A DNA stretch of 37,982 nt from JBJXDT01 sp046153505 (GTDB taxonomy: Bacteria; Pseudomonadota; Gammaproteobacteria; Burkholderiales; Methylophilaceae). The translations under genes and the position numbers were made by a program. Below are positions 24,592 through 33,869 of this stretch, one piece after another; within the stretch, counting starts at the first letter, position 1, and each line of letters begins with the position of its first letter. The notes under the pieces were generated by a model. The model was not told the DNA's origin. It ran no database searches and saw only the letters and a program-made list of their open reading frames with translations. The stretch spans positions 1 to 37,982 of the forward strand of contig JBJXDT010000062.1 in NCBI GenBank assembly GCA_046153505.1, given 5' to 3'.

Positions 24592-27197
24592 ACAGTTGCA
24601 ATGGGGTGTTTTTTTGCCCGAGTTGAAGATTCTTCAAAACTACATTTAATTTCTAGCATGTGTTTAATTGGAGCAGGTTTATGTTTCAGATAACCTTGCG
24701 TGAAATTAATGCCCATTTCTTTAAGTAGTTTTTCGGTAGGTTCATCTTCCACCCATTCTGCAATTGTTTTCTTGCCTGTTACTTTAGCTACTTCGGTAAT
24801 GCAGCGCACAGTTGCCTGATCGATTGCGCTATTTGTTAGACTTCTGATAAATTGACCGTCAATCTTAATGTAATCCACGTCTAATTTTTTTAAATAACCA
24901 AAAGAAGAAACGCCACTACCAAAATCATCAAGTGAGAATTGAATATGATGTTTTTTCATAGAATCGATAAATTTTTCTGCAGCATGCATGTTGGTTATGG
25001 CAGCAGTTTCGGTAATCTCAAAGCATAGTTTGCTACAATCGACTGGATTGTTGCGAATCAAATCTAGAACGTAAGCATTAAAATTTTTGTCACCTAGCGA
25101 CTGGCCAGAGAGGTTGACCGAAATAGTTTCGATATGCTTGAATTGATCTCGATGTAACTTCATCCATTCAAATACCTCGCGAACTACCCATTTATCAATG
25201 CGAGAAGCCATGTGATATCGTTCGGCAGCAGGCAAAAATAACCCAGGCGGAATAAGGTTTCCAGTTTCATCTTGCAATCTAAGCAATACTTCTCCGTGCA
25301 AGCCAACTTTGCCTTTAATAGGCAAAATACGCTGGCAATACAATACAAAATTATTGTCTTCAATCGCTTGCTCTATGCGGCTGGCCCATTGCACTTCCCC
25401 AAGGTGAGCTTGTAGTGCATGATCTTTATCTAAATAAAAATGTACACGATTGCGGCCGTCTTCCTTCGCGGCAAAGCATGCTTGCTCTGCGGCTTGTAGT
25501 AAGTGGTTTGTGCTAAGCCAGTTGTCATCAATCATTACTAAGCCAATGCTAGCGCCAACACGATGTCGACGCTTGTCAGCTGTAAGTCGGAACTCATCTA
25601 CTGATTTACAAATGTTCTGCGCAATTCGCATGGCATTATCAGGATTGCATTTTTCAAGCAGAATACCAAACTCATCGCCGCCAATTCTGGCAAAAGCATC
25701 GGTGGTACGAATGCAGCTGCTAATCACAGAGGAAATTTCTTTAAGCAACAGATCTCCCGTTTTGTGCCCACTGCTTTCATTAACGACCTTAAACTGATCT
25801 AAATCTATATATAACAATGCATGTTCTAACTTTCGTTCGCGAGCACTAAATATCGCTTGCTCAAGTTTATTCTCAAATTCACCCCGATTAATTAGGCCAG
25901 TAAGCGCATCATGACTTGCCTGATAAGTTATTTCTTTTGCAATATGGCGTTGCTTTGTAACATCGTTTGACACGATGACTACGCCCAATAGCTCTTTATT
26001 GGATTTGAGTATTGGCGCAGATGAATACTCTACATTGTATTCATTGCCGTCGCGACTAATGAGCAATGTGCTCTCGGAAGATAAAGTCATCTTGCCTTTT
26101 GATACGCATGCTTCCACTGGGCTAATGCAAGGTATTCGTGAAGCCTCATGCACGATATTGAAAACTTTTTGCAGATGTAAACCTATTGCCTCATTTGCAG
26201 GCCAACCTGTTAGCTTTTCCGCCACCGGGTTAAGGTACATAATGTTGCCATTATTATCGGTAGTGATAACGGAGTCGCCAATAGAGTCCATGGCTACTTT
26301 AATATATGCATGTTCCTCATCTAAGATATTATTAAGTTTTCGTTGTTCAGAAATATCACGTGCAATTTCAGAAGTACCAATCATTTCGCCGTAGGCATTT
26401 ACTATGGATGAGATTGAGACGGAAACATCAATCAAATTAGCACTTTTTGTAATCCGTTGTGTTAGATAATTTTTAACCGCTTGCCCACTTTTAATTTTTC
26501 CTAAAAAGTCTTGCTCCTCGGTTAGTCTGTCATTTGGAAAAAGCGCGGTTATATGCCTACCGATAATTTCTTCGACTGAATAACCAAAAATTTTCTCTGC
26601 GCCTTGATTCCAGTTCAATATGAAACCATCCAATGATTTGCTAATGATGGCATCTTCAGAAGAATCAACGATTGAAGCGAGATTTGATGATTTCTCTTCA
26701 ACAGCCATTATCATATCGAATCTAGAGGAAAGTGCTTGCACAGCAATGCTAGACAAGGCTGAAAGAACATTAATTTGTGTGTCATTTAATGGCTTATTAA
26801 TTTGCGCTACAGTACACAAAGTACCAATTCTTTCTTGACTGGAAAGCAATATAGGCGCGCTAGTATGTAGGTGGGTATCAGGTTTTGGAGCAAGAAGTGC
26901 GTTGCTAACTTGAGTGACACTTGTAAGCGCTATTGAGCTATCACTCTGTATTGCTGTTGCATAAAAGGAGATGTCTTCGGGCGTTTCTGTAACACCGTTT
27001 ATACCAATGTTGGATTTTATTGCTTGTTTGTCATCGTCAATAAACCTGACAAAAGCAATTGGAAAATCACATATTTTGCTAGATACTTCGGAAATTTTAT
27101 CAAAAAGTGGTAAATGCAGGCATTCTAGAATCTGCAGTTTTTTGAGCGCTAAATTGCGTGCACGCTCCCCTGATGGCAGTTTTGCCTGTTGTGTCAT
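24588..27197 (-). CDS. GAF-PAS-PAS-GGDEF-EAL cyclic-di-GMP turnover protein
   Basis: This 869-residue cytoplasmic protein has no predicted membrane helix. Domains in order are GAF (about 20-160), PAS (about 170-285, EKIFGYSVEEIIG), a second PAS (about 296-418, EKLTGWPANEAIG), GGDEF (about 428-590) and EAL (about 605-850). The cyclase site is intact (GGDEF, 506-510) and the inhibitory RxxD site is present (RTTD, 497-500). The phosphodiesterase residues are also present: Glu636 (EVL), Asn695, Glu727, Asp757-Asp758 (DDFGSG), Lys778, Glu814 and Gln834. Both activities are thus possible; sensing by GAF/PAS may choose between them. It lies 141 bases after motD and converges with flgN, so it probably tunes motility versus attachment. 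Confidence 0.92.
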   Translation of the reverse strand: MTQQAKLPSGERARNLALKKLQILECLHLPLFDKISEVSSKICDFPIAFVRFIDDDKQAIKSNIGINGVTETPEDISFYATAIQSDSSIALTSVTQVSNALLAPKPDTHLHTSAPILLSSQERIGTLCTVAQINKPLNDTQINVLSALSSIAVQALSSRFDMIMAVEEKSSNLASIVDSSEDAIISKSLDGFILNWNQGAEKIFGYSVEEIIGRHITALFPNDRLTEEQDFLGKIKSGQAVKNYLTQRITKSANLIDVSVSISSIVNAYGEMIGTSEIARDISEQRKLNNILDEEHAYIKVAMDSIGDSVITTDNNGNIMYLNPVAEKLTGWPANEAIGLHLQKVFNIVHEASRIPCISPVEACVSKGKMTLSSESTLLISRDGNEYNVEYSSAPILKSNKELLGVVIVSNDVTKQRHIAKEITYQASHDALTGLINRGEFENKLEQAIFSARERKLEHALLYIDLDQFKVVNESSGHKTGDLLLKEISSVISSCIRTTDAFARIGGDEFGILLEKCNPDNAMRIAQNICKSVDEFRLTADKRRHRVGASIGLVMIDDNWLSTNHLLQAAEQACFAAKEDGRNRVHFYLDKDHALQAHLGEVQWASRIEQAIEDNNFVLYCQRILPIKGKVGLHGEVLLRLQDETGNLIPPGLFLPAAERYHMASRIDKWVVREVFEWMKLHRDQFKHIETISVNLSGQSLGDKNFNAYVLDLIRNNPVDCSKLCFEITETAAITNMHAAEKFIDSMKKHHIQFSLDDFGSGVSSFGYLKKLDVDYIKIDGQFIRSLTNSAIDQATVRCITEVAKVTGKKTIAEWVEDEPTEKLLKEMGINFTQGYLKHKPAPIKHMLEIKCSFEESSTRAKKHPIATV

Positions 27198-27338
27198 ATC
27201 GTAATCTCGTTATTAGTTTTTATTGTGACCACAATGCCTTGATTGACTATCCTCCGCCAACCAGACAACAACTTGTCATTACCAACGCCGCAAGTTTACA
27301 AGACTATTGTTACAGATTTTAATAAATGGTGCTAGCCC
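27198..27338 (-). promoter_or_regulatory. Leader region of the GGDEF/EAL gene with an inverted repeat
   Basis: This 141-base gap between motD and the GGDEF/EAL gene holds AACTTG (27270-27275) and CAAGTT (27291-27296), a 6-bp inverted repeat with a 15-base spacer. I see no sigma-28 promoter and no clear terminator for motD. It may hold an operator, but chance cannot be excluded. Confidence 0.3.
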
Positions 27339-28169
27339 CTATTTGGAATTAGTTGGCTTGATTTCGATGCCTCCACTATTGTCTGCATTCAAGCTATCAT
27401 ACAAAATCATAACGGATACACGGCGATTTTTAGCTCGACCTTCAGCGGTGTCATTCTCGCCTAAGGGATGTGTGGATCCGAAACCCAGCGCGCTTAAACG
27501 AAATTCTGCAACACCTAAGTCGTTAAACATTCTAAGTACGCTACTCGCTCGAACCGCGGAAAGCTCCCAGTTAGAGAAAAATGCAGGACTGTGAATGGGC
27601 GTGTTATCTGTGTGGCCTTCTACTTGAATTGCGTGACTATTTGTAAGTAAAAGTTTTGCAATATCTCCTAATACTGAGTCGGCAGATTTTGCTAATTCAG
27701 CGGAACCAGACGAAAACAGTAAGCTGTCGTTGATGTCGATGCGAATACCACGACTATTTTGTGCAACCCGCACTTTGCCATCACTAATTAATGGTGACAA
27801 ATGGTTTGACATATTAATGCCAAGCTCAGTCATTGCTTCGCGTTCACGTATTAGCGCTTCTACATCAATTTTTGCTTGTTGTTCGATTTTTTCAGAATGC
27901 TGAGTGCTTTTGTCATTACTTTTAGTTGGGGATTGTTCCTTGTTTAGTTGCGCTTTATTTCCTGGTTTAACAACGTTAGTAGTCGCTTGCTTCTCATTAA
28001 CAAAAGCTGTGTTGATAGAAGACGATAGTTGTCTATATTTTTTCTGATTTACTGAAGAGATAGAATACATTACGACGAAAAATGCAAACAATAATGTCAC
28101 AAAATCCGCATATGAAACTAGCCATCGGTCTGGGTTGTCGGTGTCTTCCTCTATTTTTCTTCTAATCAT
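27339..28169 (-). CDS. motD: Flagellar motor stator protein MotD (MotB family)
   Basis: This is the MotB-like half of a second stator; it anchors the stator to peptidoglycan and carries the ion-binding aspartate. The 276-residue protein has a short N-terminus and one membrane helix (about 22-40, ADFVTLLFAFFVVMYS) with the essential Asp22. A charged linker follows, then a C-terminal OmpA-like domain (about 130-265) with SGSAEL, VEGHTDNTPI and NRRVSVMI. The N-terminal DRWLVSYADF pattern and pairing with the neighbouring MotC suggest MotD rather than MotB. It starts 2 bases after motC. Confidence 0.88.
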   Translation of the reverse strand: MIRRKIEEDTDNPDRWLVSYADFVTLLFAFFVVMYSISSVNQKKYRQLSSSINTAFVNEKQATTNVVKPGNKAQLNKEQSPTKSNDKSTQHSEKIEQQAKIDVEALIREREAMTELGINMSNHLSPLISDGKVRVAQNSRGIRIDINDSLLFSSGSAELAKSADSVLGDIAKLLLTNSHAIQVEGHTDNTPIHSPAFFSNWELSAVRASSVLRMFNDLGVAEFRLSALGFGSTHPLGENDTAEGRAKNRRVSVMILYDSLNADNSGGIEIKPTNSK

Positions 28170-28171
28170 TT

Positions 28172-28912
28172 TTATCTCAAATACGCTTGTAATCGTTCGC
28201 TAACAATCTTTGGATGATCATTTTTTACAATTGAAACCCAAGCGTTAAGTAGCATTTCGCGACGCATCATCTCGTGTTGGATATGGGCTTTTAGTTTGTT
28301 TGCAATCGGCAGAAAAAACAAATTTGCTAAGCCTACCCCATAAATTGTGGCTACAAATGCTACTGCAATGCCACTTCCAAGCCGGTTAGGGTCTGAGAGA
28401 TTTTCCATAACATGGATAAGCCCAATTACTGCACCAAGTATGCCTATGGTTGGCGCATAACCGCCAGCTGCCTCCCATATTTTTACCGCGTTTCGTTGCT
28501 GTACTTCATAAAAATGCATGTCAATCGCACAAACTTCGCGAATTTTTTCCGGCGGTGCGCCATCCACCATCATTTGCAGTCCTTTTTTGATGAAAGGATC
28601 AGATTCGCGATTTAAATAACTTTCTAATTTGAGTATGCCATCCTGCCTCACAATCAGACACCACGCATTGGTGCGACGTACAAGTGCTTCTCTATCGTCA
28701 ATAGGTGGTTTTAAAATAAGTTTGGACAGCTTAATACCTAATATAAAACTTTTAGGTTTTGTTTGTAGTAAAACCGCACCAAGCGTGCCGAAAAAAACAA
28801 TGAAAAAGGCAGCGGGTTGCAAAAGCGCACCCACTCGCCCACCTTCTATCGCTTGTCCTAATAGAATGCCTATTAGGGCGAGCGCTATGCCGCTTAAGCT
28901 GCTCCAGTCCAT
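28172..28912 (-). CDS. motC: Flagellar motor stator protein MotC (MotA family)
   Basis: This is the MotA-like half of a second stator complex. The 246-residue protein has four membrane helices (about 8-28, 31-52, 150-170, 180-205). It has the MotA/TolQ/ExbB signature in GGYAPTIGILGAVIGLIHVM, with the conserved Pro-containing helix. The short MDWSSLSGIALALIGILLGQ start matches MotC of Pseudomonas more than the MotA at the end of this window. Its first 19 bases overlap fliA, so translation is probably coupled. It belongs to the flhB-motD operon. Confidence 0.9.
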   Translation of the reverse strand: MDWSSLSGIALALIGILLGQAIEGGRVGALLQPAAFFIVFFGTLGAVLLQTKPKSFILGIKLSKLILKPPIDDREALVRRTNAWCLIVRQDGILKLESYLNRESDPFIKKGLQMMVDGAPPEKIREVCAIDMHFYEVQQRNAVKIWEAAGGYAPTIGILGAVIGLIHVMENLSDPNRLGSGIAVAFVATIYGVGLANLFFLPIANKLKAHIQHEMMRREMLLNAWVSIVKNDHPKIVSERLQAYLR

Positions 28913-29631
28913 GATTGTTCTTTCAGTGTGGTCCGCAGTCTAGCGACAGCCTGACTATGTAATTGGCAGACACGAGATTCTGTAACGCTCATGATTGCGC
29001 CTATTTCTTTAAGGTTTAGTTCTTGCTCGTAGTACAAACCCATGAGTATTTTTTCACGCTCCGGCAATGAATCAATCGCGTGAACTAGTGCTTCTTTAAA
29101 ATCCCCAGTTAATAATGCATGAATTGGATCGCCAGAGTCATCCTTCAAAAAATGATCTAAAAAGTGTTCACCACCACCTTCTGAGTCATGAAAGTCTTCA
29201 TAATAAACAAGCTGATGACCACCGCAGTCATCTAACATTTCATAGTAGTCATCAAGTGACAAATTTAAGTGCTTCGCAACTTCACCTTCGCTTGGTGGGC
29301 GGCTTAATTGTTGCTCAAGTTTAGCAATCGCAGTTTCCACATCGCGCATGCTTTTTCTGACGCTGCGAGGAAGCCAATCCGCGCTTCGTAGCTCGTCTAG
29401 CATGGAGCCTCGAATTCTTTGTGCGGCATATGTTTCAAATTGCGCGCCATGTGTATCTTCGTATTTGTTCACCGCATCTAATAGGCCCATCATGCCGGCT
29501 TGAATGAGATCATCCAGTTCCACGCTAGGTGGTAACTTGGCCTTAAGCTGATATGCAAGTTTTTTGACCAAAGTTGCATGTTGCTGCAGTAGATGATCTT
29601 TTTGGTCTATTTTTCCATTTATTGTGTACAT
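28894..29631 (-). CDS. fliA: Sigma-28 factor for flagellar late genes, FliA
   Basis: FliA directs RNA polymerase to late flagellar and chemotaxis promoters, including the sites listed here. The protein is about 245 residues (E. coli 239). Regions are sigma-2 (about 10-90; VELDDLIQAGMMGLLDA, YAAQRIRGSMLDELR), sigma-3 (about 95-150) and sigma-4 (about 190-240; LPEREKILMGLYYEQELNLK, VTESRVCQLHSQAVARLR). The ATG at 29631 is favoured over the ATG two codons earlier (29637), because AGGA is 6 bases before it and directly touches the earlier one. It lies between flhG and motC. Confidence 0.97.
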   Translation of the reverse strand: MYTINGKIDQKDHLLQQHATLVKKLAYQLKAKLPPSVELDDLIQAGMMGLLDAVNKYEDTHGAQFETYAAQRIRGSMLDELRSADWLPRSVRKSMRDVETAIAKLEQQLSRPPSEGEVAKHLNLSLDDYYEMLDDCGGHQLVYYEDFHDSEGGGEHFLDHFLKDDSGDPIHALLTGDFKEALVHAIDSLPEREKILMGLYYEQELNLKEIGAIMSVTESRVCQLHSQAVARLRTTLKEQSWTGAA

Positions 29632-29639
29632 AATCATTC

Positions 29640-30470
29640 CTAAGCTAAGGATTTTTGCTCAACATTTGTGGAGCGGTTTTGTTGATAATTAAGGCGCTGA
29701 GCTAGGCCTTTAAAGGAGATTGATGCTGCGACGCGAGGAAAAGCATCGGTGACACTGCGGCCCAGTTTTGCGGCACGAGTAATATGTTCATCGGCTGGAA
29801 TTGCGCCAAAAAATTCAAGATCAATTGCTAAAAAACGTCTTACGATTTGAGCAATATTACGAAATACAACTGCTGCATGTGCGTTCCCAGTCTCAGTCAC
29901 GATGATGCCAATGCTTCTTCTGCCATGTTGATTACAGATATGTTTAATTAAAATGTAAGCTTTTTTGACCGACTCGGGGTCGCGCGTCATTTGAATTAAT
30001 ATTTTCCCTTCACTTAATGTACTTAAAGGTAATACATTGTTTTTATTTAGTGCAACATCTGCCAAAACTAAAGTGTATCGATTCGCTAAATCATTAAATA
30101 TCTCGCTGATTTTTGCGTCAACCGCACTATCGATAGGTGCTAAATTTTGATTTTTTGACTGTAATTTTATGGTTGCGAATCCAAGTTTAGTATTTTTAAT
30201 AGATTGTGTTATCAATGATCTCTTTTCGGCGACATCGAGCAGTGTAGGTAAAGCGTTGATCCCATAGTTTCTGGACGATTCTATGCTGTCTTGTCCCGCG
30301 TGAAGAACAAGCACATCAGAGCCGTTTTCGCAGATGGTCGCTGCTAAATTCGTTAGCAGTATGGATTGACCTTCCTCTGGGCTAGCCGAAAGCACAGAAA
30401 TTATTCTGGGTTCTGGCTTTGCCATCAATCGCCGTAAGCTAGCCGCTTGGTCGTTCTGAAAACTAGGCAT
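29640..30470 (-). CDS. flhG: Flagellar number regulator FlhG (FleN), with degenerate ATPase motifs
   Basis: FlhG is a MinD-like ATPase that limits flagellar number and stimulates the FlhF GTPase. The 276-residue protein keeps the N-terminal activator helix NDQAASLRRLM (residues 6-16). The deviant Walker A expected as GKGGVGKT reads SASPEEGQS (28-36), without either lysine. The next motif, normally LLLDAD, reads VLVLHAG (His57 in place of Asp). A Walker B-like LVLADV remains. ATP binding is therefore doubtful. GGAG precedes the ATG at 30470, which lies inside the end of flhF (8-base overlap). Identity rests on the fold pattern, the DQAxxLR helix and the position between flhF and fliA. Confidence 0.88.
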   Translation of the reverse strand: MPSFQNDQAASLRRLMAKPEPRIISVLSASPEEGQSILLTNLAATICENGSDVLVLHAGQDSIESSRNYGINALPTLLDVAEKRSLITQSIKNTKLGFATIKLQSKNQNLAPIDSAVDAKISEIFNDLANRYTLVLADVALNKNNVLPLSTLSEGKILIQMTRDPESVKKAYILIKHICNQHGRRSIGIIVTETGNAHAAVVFRNIAQIVRRFLAIDLEFFGAIPADEHITRAAKLGRSVTDAFPRVAASISFKGLAQRLNYQQNRSTNVEQKSLA

Positions 30471-31791
30471 TTTCCATCTCCAGCACAAGCGGTTTTGCTG
30501 ACGAGTTGGCGGAATTGCCCATTACAAATGGTAGGTCATCATTGCTAAATTGGAATGGACTATTCTTTTCTTCTGCAAGCTTGAAGGCGTGGTTAATTAG
30601 CTGCATTTTTTCAGCAATATAAATATCTTCTGGCACGCGTTGGCCATTGGTCACATAGAAGAGCTTGAGTTTCTCGCGGATAACCACATCGATTACGTTG
30701 CCAATGGTAACTGCTTCGTCTTCTTTGGTGATGATACAGCCATCCAAACCACGCCCTTTGTAGGCCTGAACCACGTCAATTAGGGTGTCACCAGTATTGG
30801 TTGCATTAAGACAAAGTAATTTTTTGATATTGGAACTTGCTCCAGATAGCATCGCTACCTGTTCCGCTACCATGCGATCGCGCTGACTTACGCCTACAGT
30901 GTCAATTAATATTGTGTGCTTGCCTTTAAGTTCATTTAAGGCGATTTTTAGGTCGTCTTCATCTTTAACCGTGTGCACCATCACGCCTAAAATTTTGCCG
31001 TATATGCGTAACTGCTCATGACCACCAATACGATAGGCATCTGTAGAAATTAAACCAAGCTTTTCTGTGCCGTGCTTCATCACGAATCTTGCGGCCAACT
31101 TAGCTGTAGTTGTTGTCTTGCCTGCACCAGTAGGGCCAATTAAGGCAAATACGCCACCTTGATCTAATATCTCATCTTCTTTACCAATAGATTTAAGGTT
31201 TTTCCCCAAGACGTTCTGCACCCATTTCATTGCATTAGTGTTGTTTTGTTTTTCAGGGATATTTTCTGCAAGTTGTTTAGAGAGTGCAGAACTAAATCCA
31301 GCAGACAATAGTTTGCCAAGTGCGATAGATTTAACGGGATCGCGGTGTTGGATTGCAGACCATGAAATTTCAGTCAACTGTGATTCAATCATGCTTCGCA
31401 TATTGCGAATCTCTTGCATCATGTTTGCAATTTGGGCGCTTGCTTCGTTCGCTTGCGCTTGGGCAATCACTTCTGCTCTAGATTGTATAGCTTCATCATT
31501 CAATTCATCAGCATTGCTTGTCTTATTTAAAGATTGCTCTGACTGCACACGTTTTCTAAACAATGCTTCTAGTGTTGATGACTGTGCATCTTCAACCATG
31601 CTGGCGCCAAAATTTTGGTCAGCACTGTTATATGCTGGGATAGAGGCTATTTCCTCCTCCCTAAAGGCCATAATTTCATTGCCACCTTCTACTGCTCGGT
31701 TAGAAAGAATGACCGCATCATCGCCAAGTGCTTCACGTACTTGAGCAAGTGCTGCTTTTGAGTTTTTGCCGAAAAAGCGTTGAATGTTCAT
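30463..31791 (-). CDS. flhF: Flagellar biosynthesis GTPase FlhF
   Basis: FlhF is a signal-recognition-particle-type GTPase that sets where flagella form. The 442-residue protein has the typical N-terminal B domain (MNIQRFFGKNSKAALAQVRE), a variable linker, the N domain and the GTPase G domain. The P-loop is GPTGAGKTTTTAK (219-231), followed by LGLISTDAYRIGGHEQLRIY, DTVG (G3) and ITKEDEAVTIG (G4-like). All nucleotide motifs look intact, unlike its partner FlhG. Its start overlaps the flhA end by 4 bases. Confidence 0.96.
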   Translation of the reverse strand: MNIQRFFGKNSKAALAQVREALGDDAVILSNRAVEGGNEIMAFREEEIASIPAYNSADQNFGASMVEDAQSSTLEALFRKRVQSEQSLNKTSNADELNDEAIQSRAEVIAQAQANEASAQIANMMQEIRNMRSMIESQLTEISWSAIQHRDPVKSIALGKLLSAGFSSALSKQLAENIPEKQNNTNAMKWVQNVLGKNLKSIGKEDEILDQGGVFALIGPTGAGKTTTTAKLAARFVMKHGTEKLGLISTDAYRIGGHEQLRIYGKILGVMVHTVKDEDDLKIALNELKGKHTILIDTVGVSQRDRMVAEQVAMLSGASSNIKKLLCLNATNTGDTLIDVVQAYKGRGLDGCIITKEDEAVTIGNVIDVVIREKLKLFYVTNGQRVPEDIYIAEKMQLINHAFKLAEEKNSPFQFSNDDLPFVMGNSANSSAKPLVLEMENA

Positions 31792-33869
31792 GCTTGACCT
31801 CCAATAAGGTTAGTTACACGTATGGTTTTAGTATCTGGTAATTCTTCGTGCGAGATCACTCGAAGACGTGGAATTGCGCGGCGTAGAAATTTTGAAAGCG
31901 CTGCTCTAAGTGGCGCGGCAACAAGTAAAACTGGCGACATGCCCATTTGCTCTTGCTGAAGCGCAGCCATTTCCGTTTGTCTAGATAAGGTTTCGGCTAA
32001 ACTGGGCTCGATTGCGGCGCCAGTCGCGTTATTAGCTTGTGTCGCTTGCATCAAAATGCGCTCAAGATTGTTATCTAGTGTCATCACAGAAATTTCATTT
32101 CCAAGTGGAAATAGCTGTTGCACAATCGCGCGACCAAGACGTACACGCACATGTGCTGTAAGCTCACTTGCGTCTTGCGTTTGGCTAGCATGTTCAGAAA
32201 GTGTTTCTACAATAGTGCGCATGTCGCGAATATGTACGCCTTCAGAAAGTAAGTTTTGCAACACTTTTTGAATGACCGATAATGATAGGAGTTTAGGTGT
32301 TAAGTCTTCCACAAGTTTTGGTGACTCTTTACCTACGTGGTCTAGCAACAACTGAGTTTCCTCACGACCGAGTAGTTCAGCTGCTTGCATTGAGATAATG
32401 TGATTTAAGTGTGTCGCTATCACAGTGCCAGCATCGACCACGGTGTAACCCATCATTTGTGCTTGGTCTCGCGCTGAAGAGTCTATCCATACAGCAGGTA
32501 AACCAAAAGCAGGGTCGGTGGTTGCTGGGCCAGGTAAAACATCGCTTACCATGCCAGGGTTAATCGCTAAAAATTGGCCCATATTAGATTCGCCACTGGC
32601 GACTTCTACACCTTTAAGCGTGATGCGATAGCTAGTGGGTTTAAGCTCTAGGTTGTCGCGAATATGCACTGTTGGCGCAAGAAAGCCGACTTCTTGTGCA
32701 AATTTTTTGCGCAATCCTTTAATACGTTTGAGTAAGTCGCCGCCTTGTGTTTTATCAACGAGTGGAATTAAGCGGTAACCAACTTCTAGTCCGATAATGT
32801 CAACTGGCATGACGTCATCCCAGCTCACTTCTTCAAGTTCAGATGGGGTGGGGGTGGGTTCTTCCACAACAGGTTCTTCTGCCTTTTTGCTTTGTTCGCT
32901 AATCAAGTAACCGGCGCCAACCAATACAGATGCCAACATTAAGAATGCAAAATGGGGCATGCCTGGAATGGCGCCCATGCTACCAATAATGCCAGCAGTA
33001 ATATAAACAACTTTAGGATTGGAGAATAGTTGTGTAATGAGCTGACCGCCAATATCTTCATTGTTTGCGACGCGCGACACCACCACACCCGCTGCAACAG
33101 AAATAATCAGTGATGGAATTTGCGCTACTAAACCATCACCAATAGCCAAAAGTGTATAGTTTTTAACGGCATCGGCAAAAGCCAAATCATGTTGAGCCAT
33201 ACCAACAATCAATCCACCTACTACGTTAATGATGATGACTAAAATACCTGCAATTGCATCACCACGTACATATTTACTCGCACCATCCATCGCACCGTAG
33301 AACTCTGATTCTTGGCCAACTTCAGCTCGACGGCGTCGTGCTTCATCTTCGCCTATCAGTCCAGCATTTAAGTCCGCATCAATCGCCATTTGCTTACCTG
33401 GCATTGCATCTAAGGTAAAGCGGGCTCCCACCTCAGCAATACGGCCAGCACCCTTGGTAACCACGGTAAAGTTAATAATGGTCAATATGATAAATACCAC
33501 TAGACCTACCGTATAGTTACCACCGATTAAAAAGTGCCCAAAGGCTTCAATCACTTTGCCAGCGGCACCTGGTCCAGTATGACCTTCTGTAAGTACTACG
33601 CGGGTAGAGGCCACATTGAGCGATAAGCGAAGCATGGTCGTGACTAACAGTACGGTTGGGAAAGCGATAAAGTCCAATGCCTTTTTGGTTTGCAAACCAA
33701 TGAGCAATACCAAAATAGATAGAGCAATGTTAAAGCTAAACAACACATCAAGAACAATTGCCGGTAAAGGCAATATCATCATTGATAGTAATAAAACGAT
33801 GATGAATGGTGCGGCTACAGCACGAACATCAATGCCATTCATCCAAGCTGGTAATTTAAGCGAATTCAT
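31788..33869 (-). CDS. flhA: Flagellar type III export apparatus protein FlhA
   Basis: FlhA forms the nonameric export ring that uses proton motive force and docks chaperone-substrate complexes. The 693-residue protein (E. coli 692) has about eight membrane helices in the first 330 residues. The FHIPEP-family cytoplasmic loop is visible (GRIAEVGARFTLDAMPGKQMAIDADLNAGLI, within which AMPGKQMAIDADL is the hallmark). The C-terminal cytoplasmic domain has HLNHIISMQAAELLGREETQ. It overlaps flhB by one base and flhF by four. Confidence 0.97.
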   Translation of the reverse strand: MNSLKLPAWMNGIDVRAVAAPFIIVLLLSMMILPLPAIVLDVLFSFNIALSILVLLIGLQTKKALDFIAFPTVLLVTTMLRLSLNVASTRVVLTEGHTGPGAAGKVIEAFGHFLIGGNYTVGLVVFIILTIINFTVVTKGAGRIAEVGARFTLDAMPGKQMAIDADLNAGLIGEDEARRRRAEVGQESEFYGAMDGASKYVRGDAIAGILVIIINVVGGLIVGMAQHDLAFADAVKNYTLLAIGDGLVAQIPSLIISVAAGVVVSRVANNEDIGGQLITQLFSNPKVVYITAGIIGSMGAIPGMPHFAFLMLASVLVGAGYLISEQSKKAEEPVVEEPTPTPSELEEVSWDDVMPVDIIGLEVGYRLIPLVDKTQGGDLLKRIKGLRKKFAQEVGFLAPTVHIRDNLELKPTSYRITLKGVEVASGESNMGQFLAINPGMVSDVLPGPATTDPAFGLPAVWIDSSARDQAQMMGYTVVDAGTVIATHLNHIISMQAAELLGREETQLLLDHVGKESPKLVEDLTPKLLSLSVIQKVLQNLLSEGVHIRDMRTIVETLSEHASQTQDASELTAHVRVRLGRAIVQQLFPLGNEISVMTLDNNLERILMQATQANNATGAAIEPSLAETLSRQTEMAALQQEQMGMSPVLLVAAPLRAALSKFLRRAIPRLRVISHEELPDTKTIRVTNLIGGQA

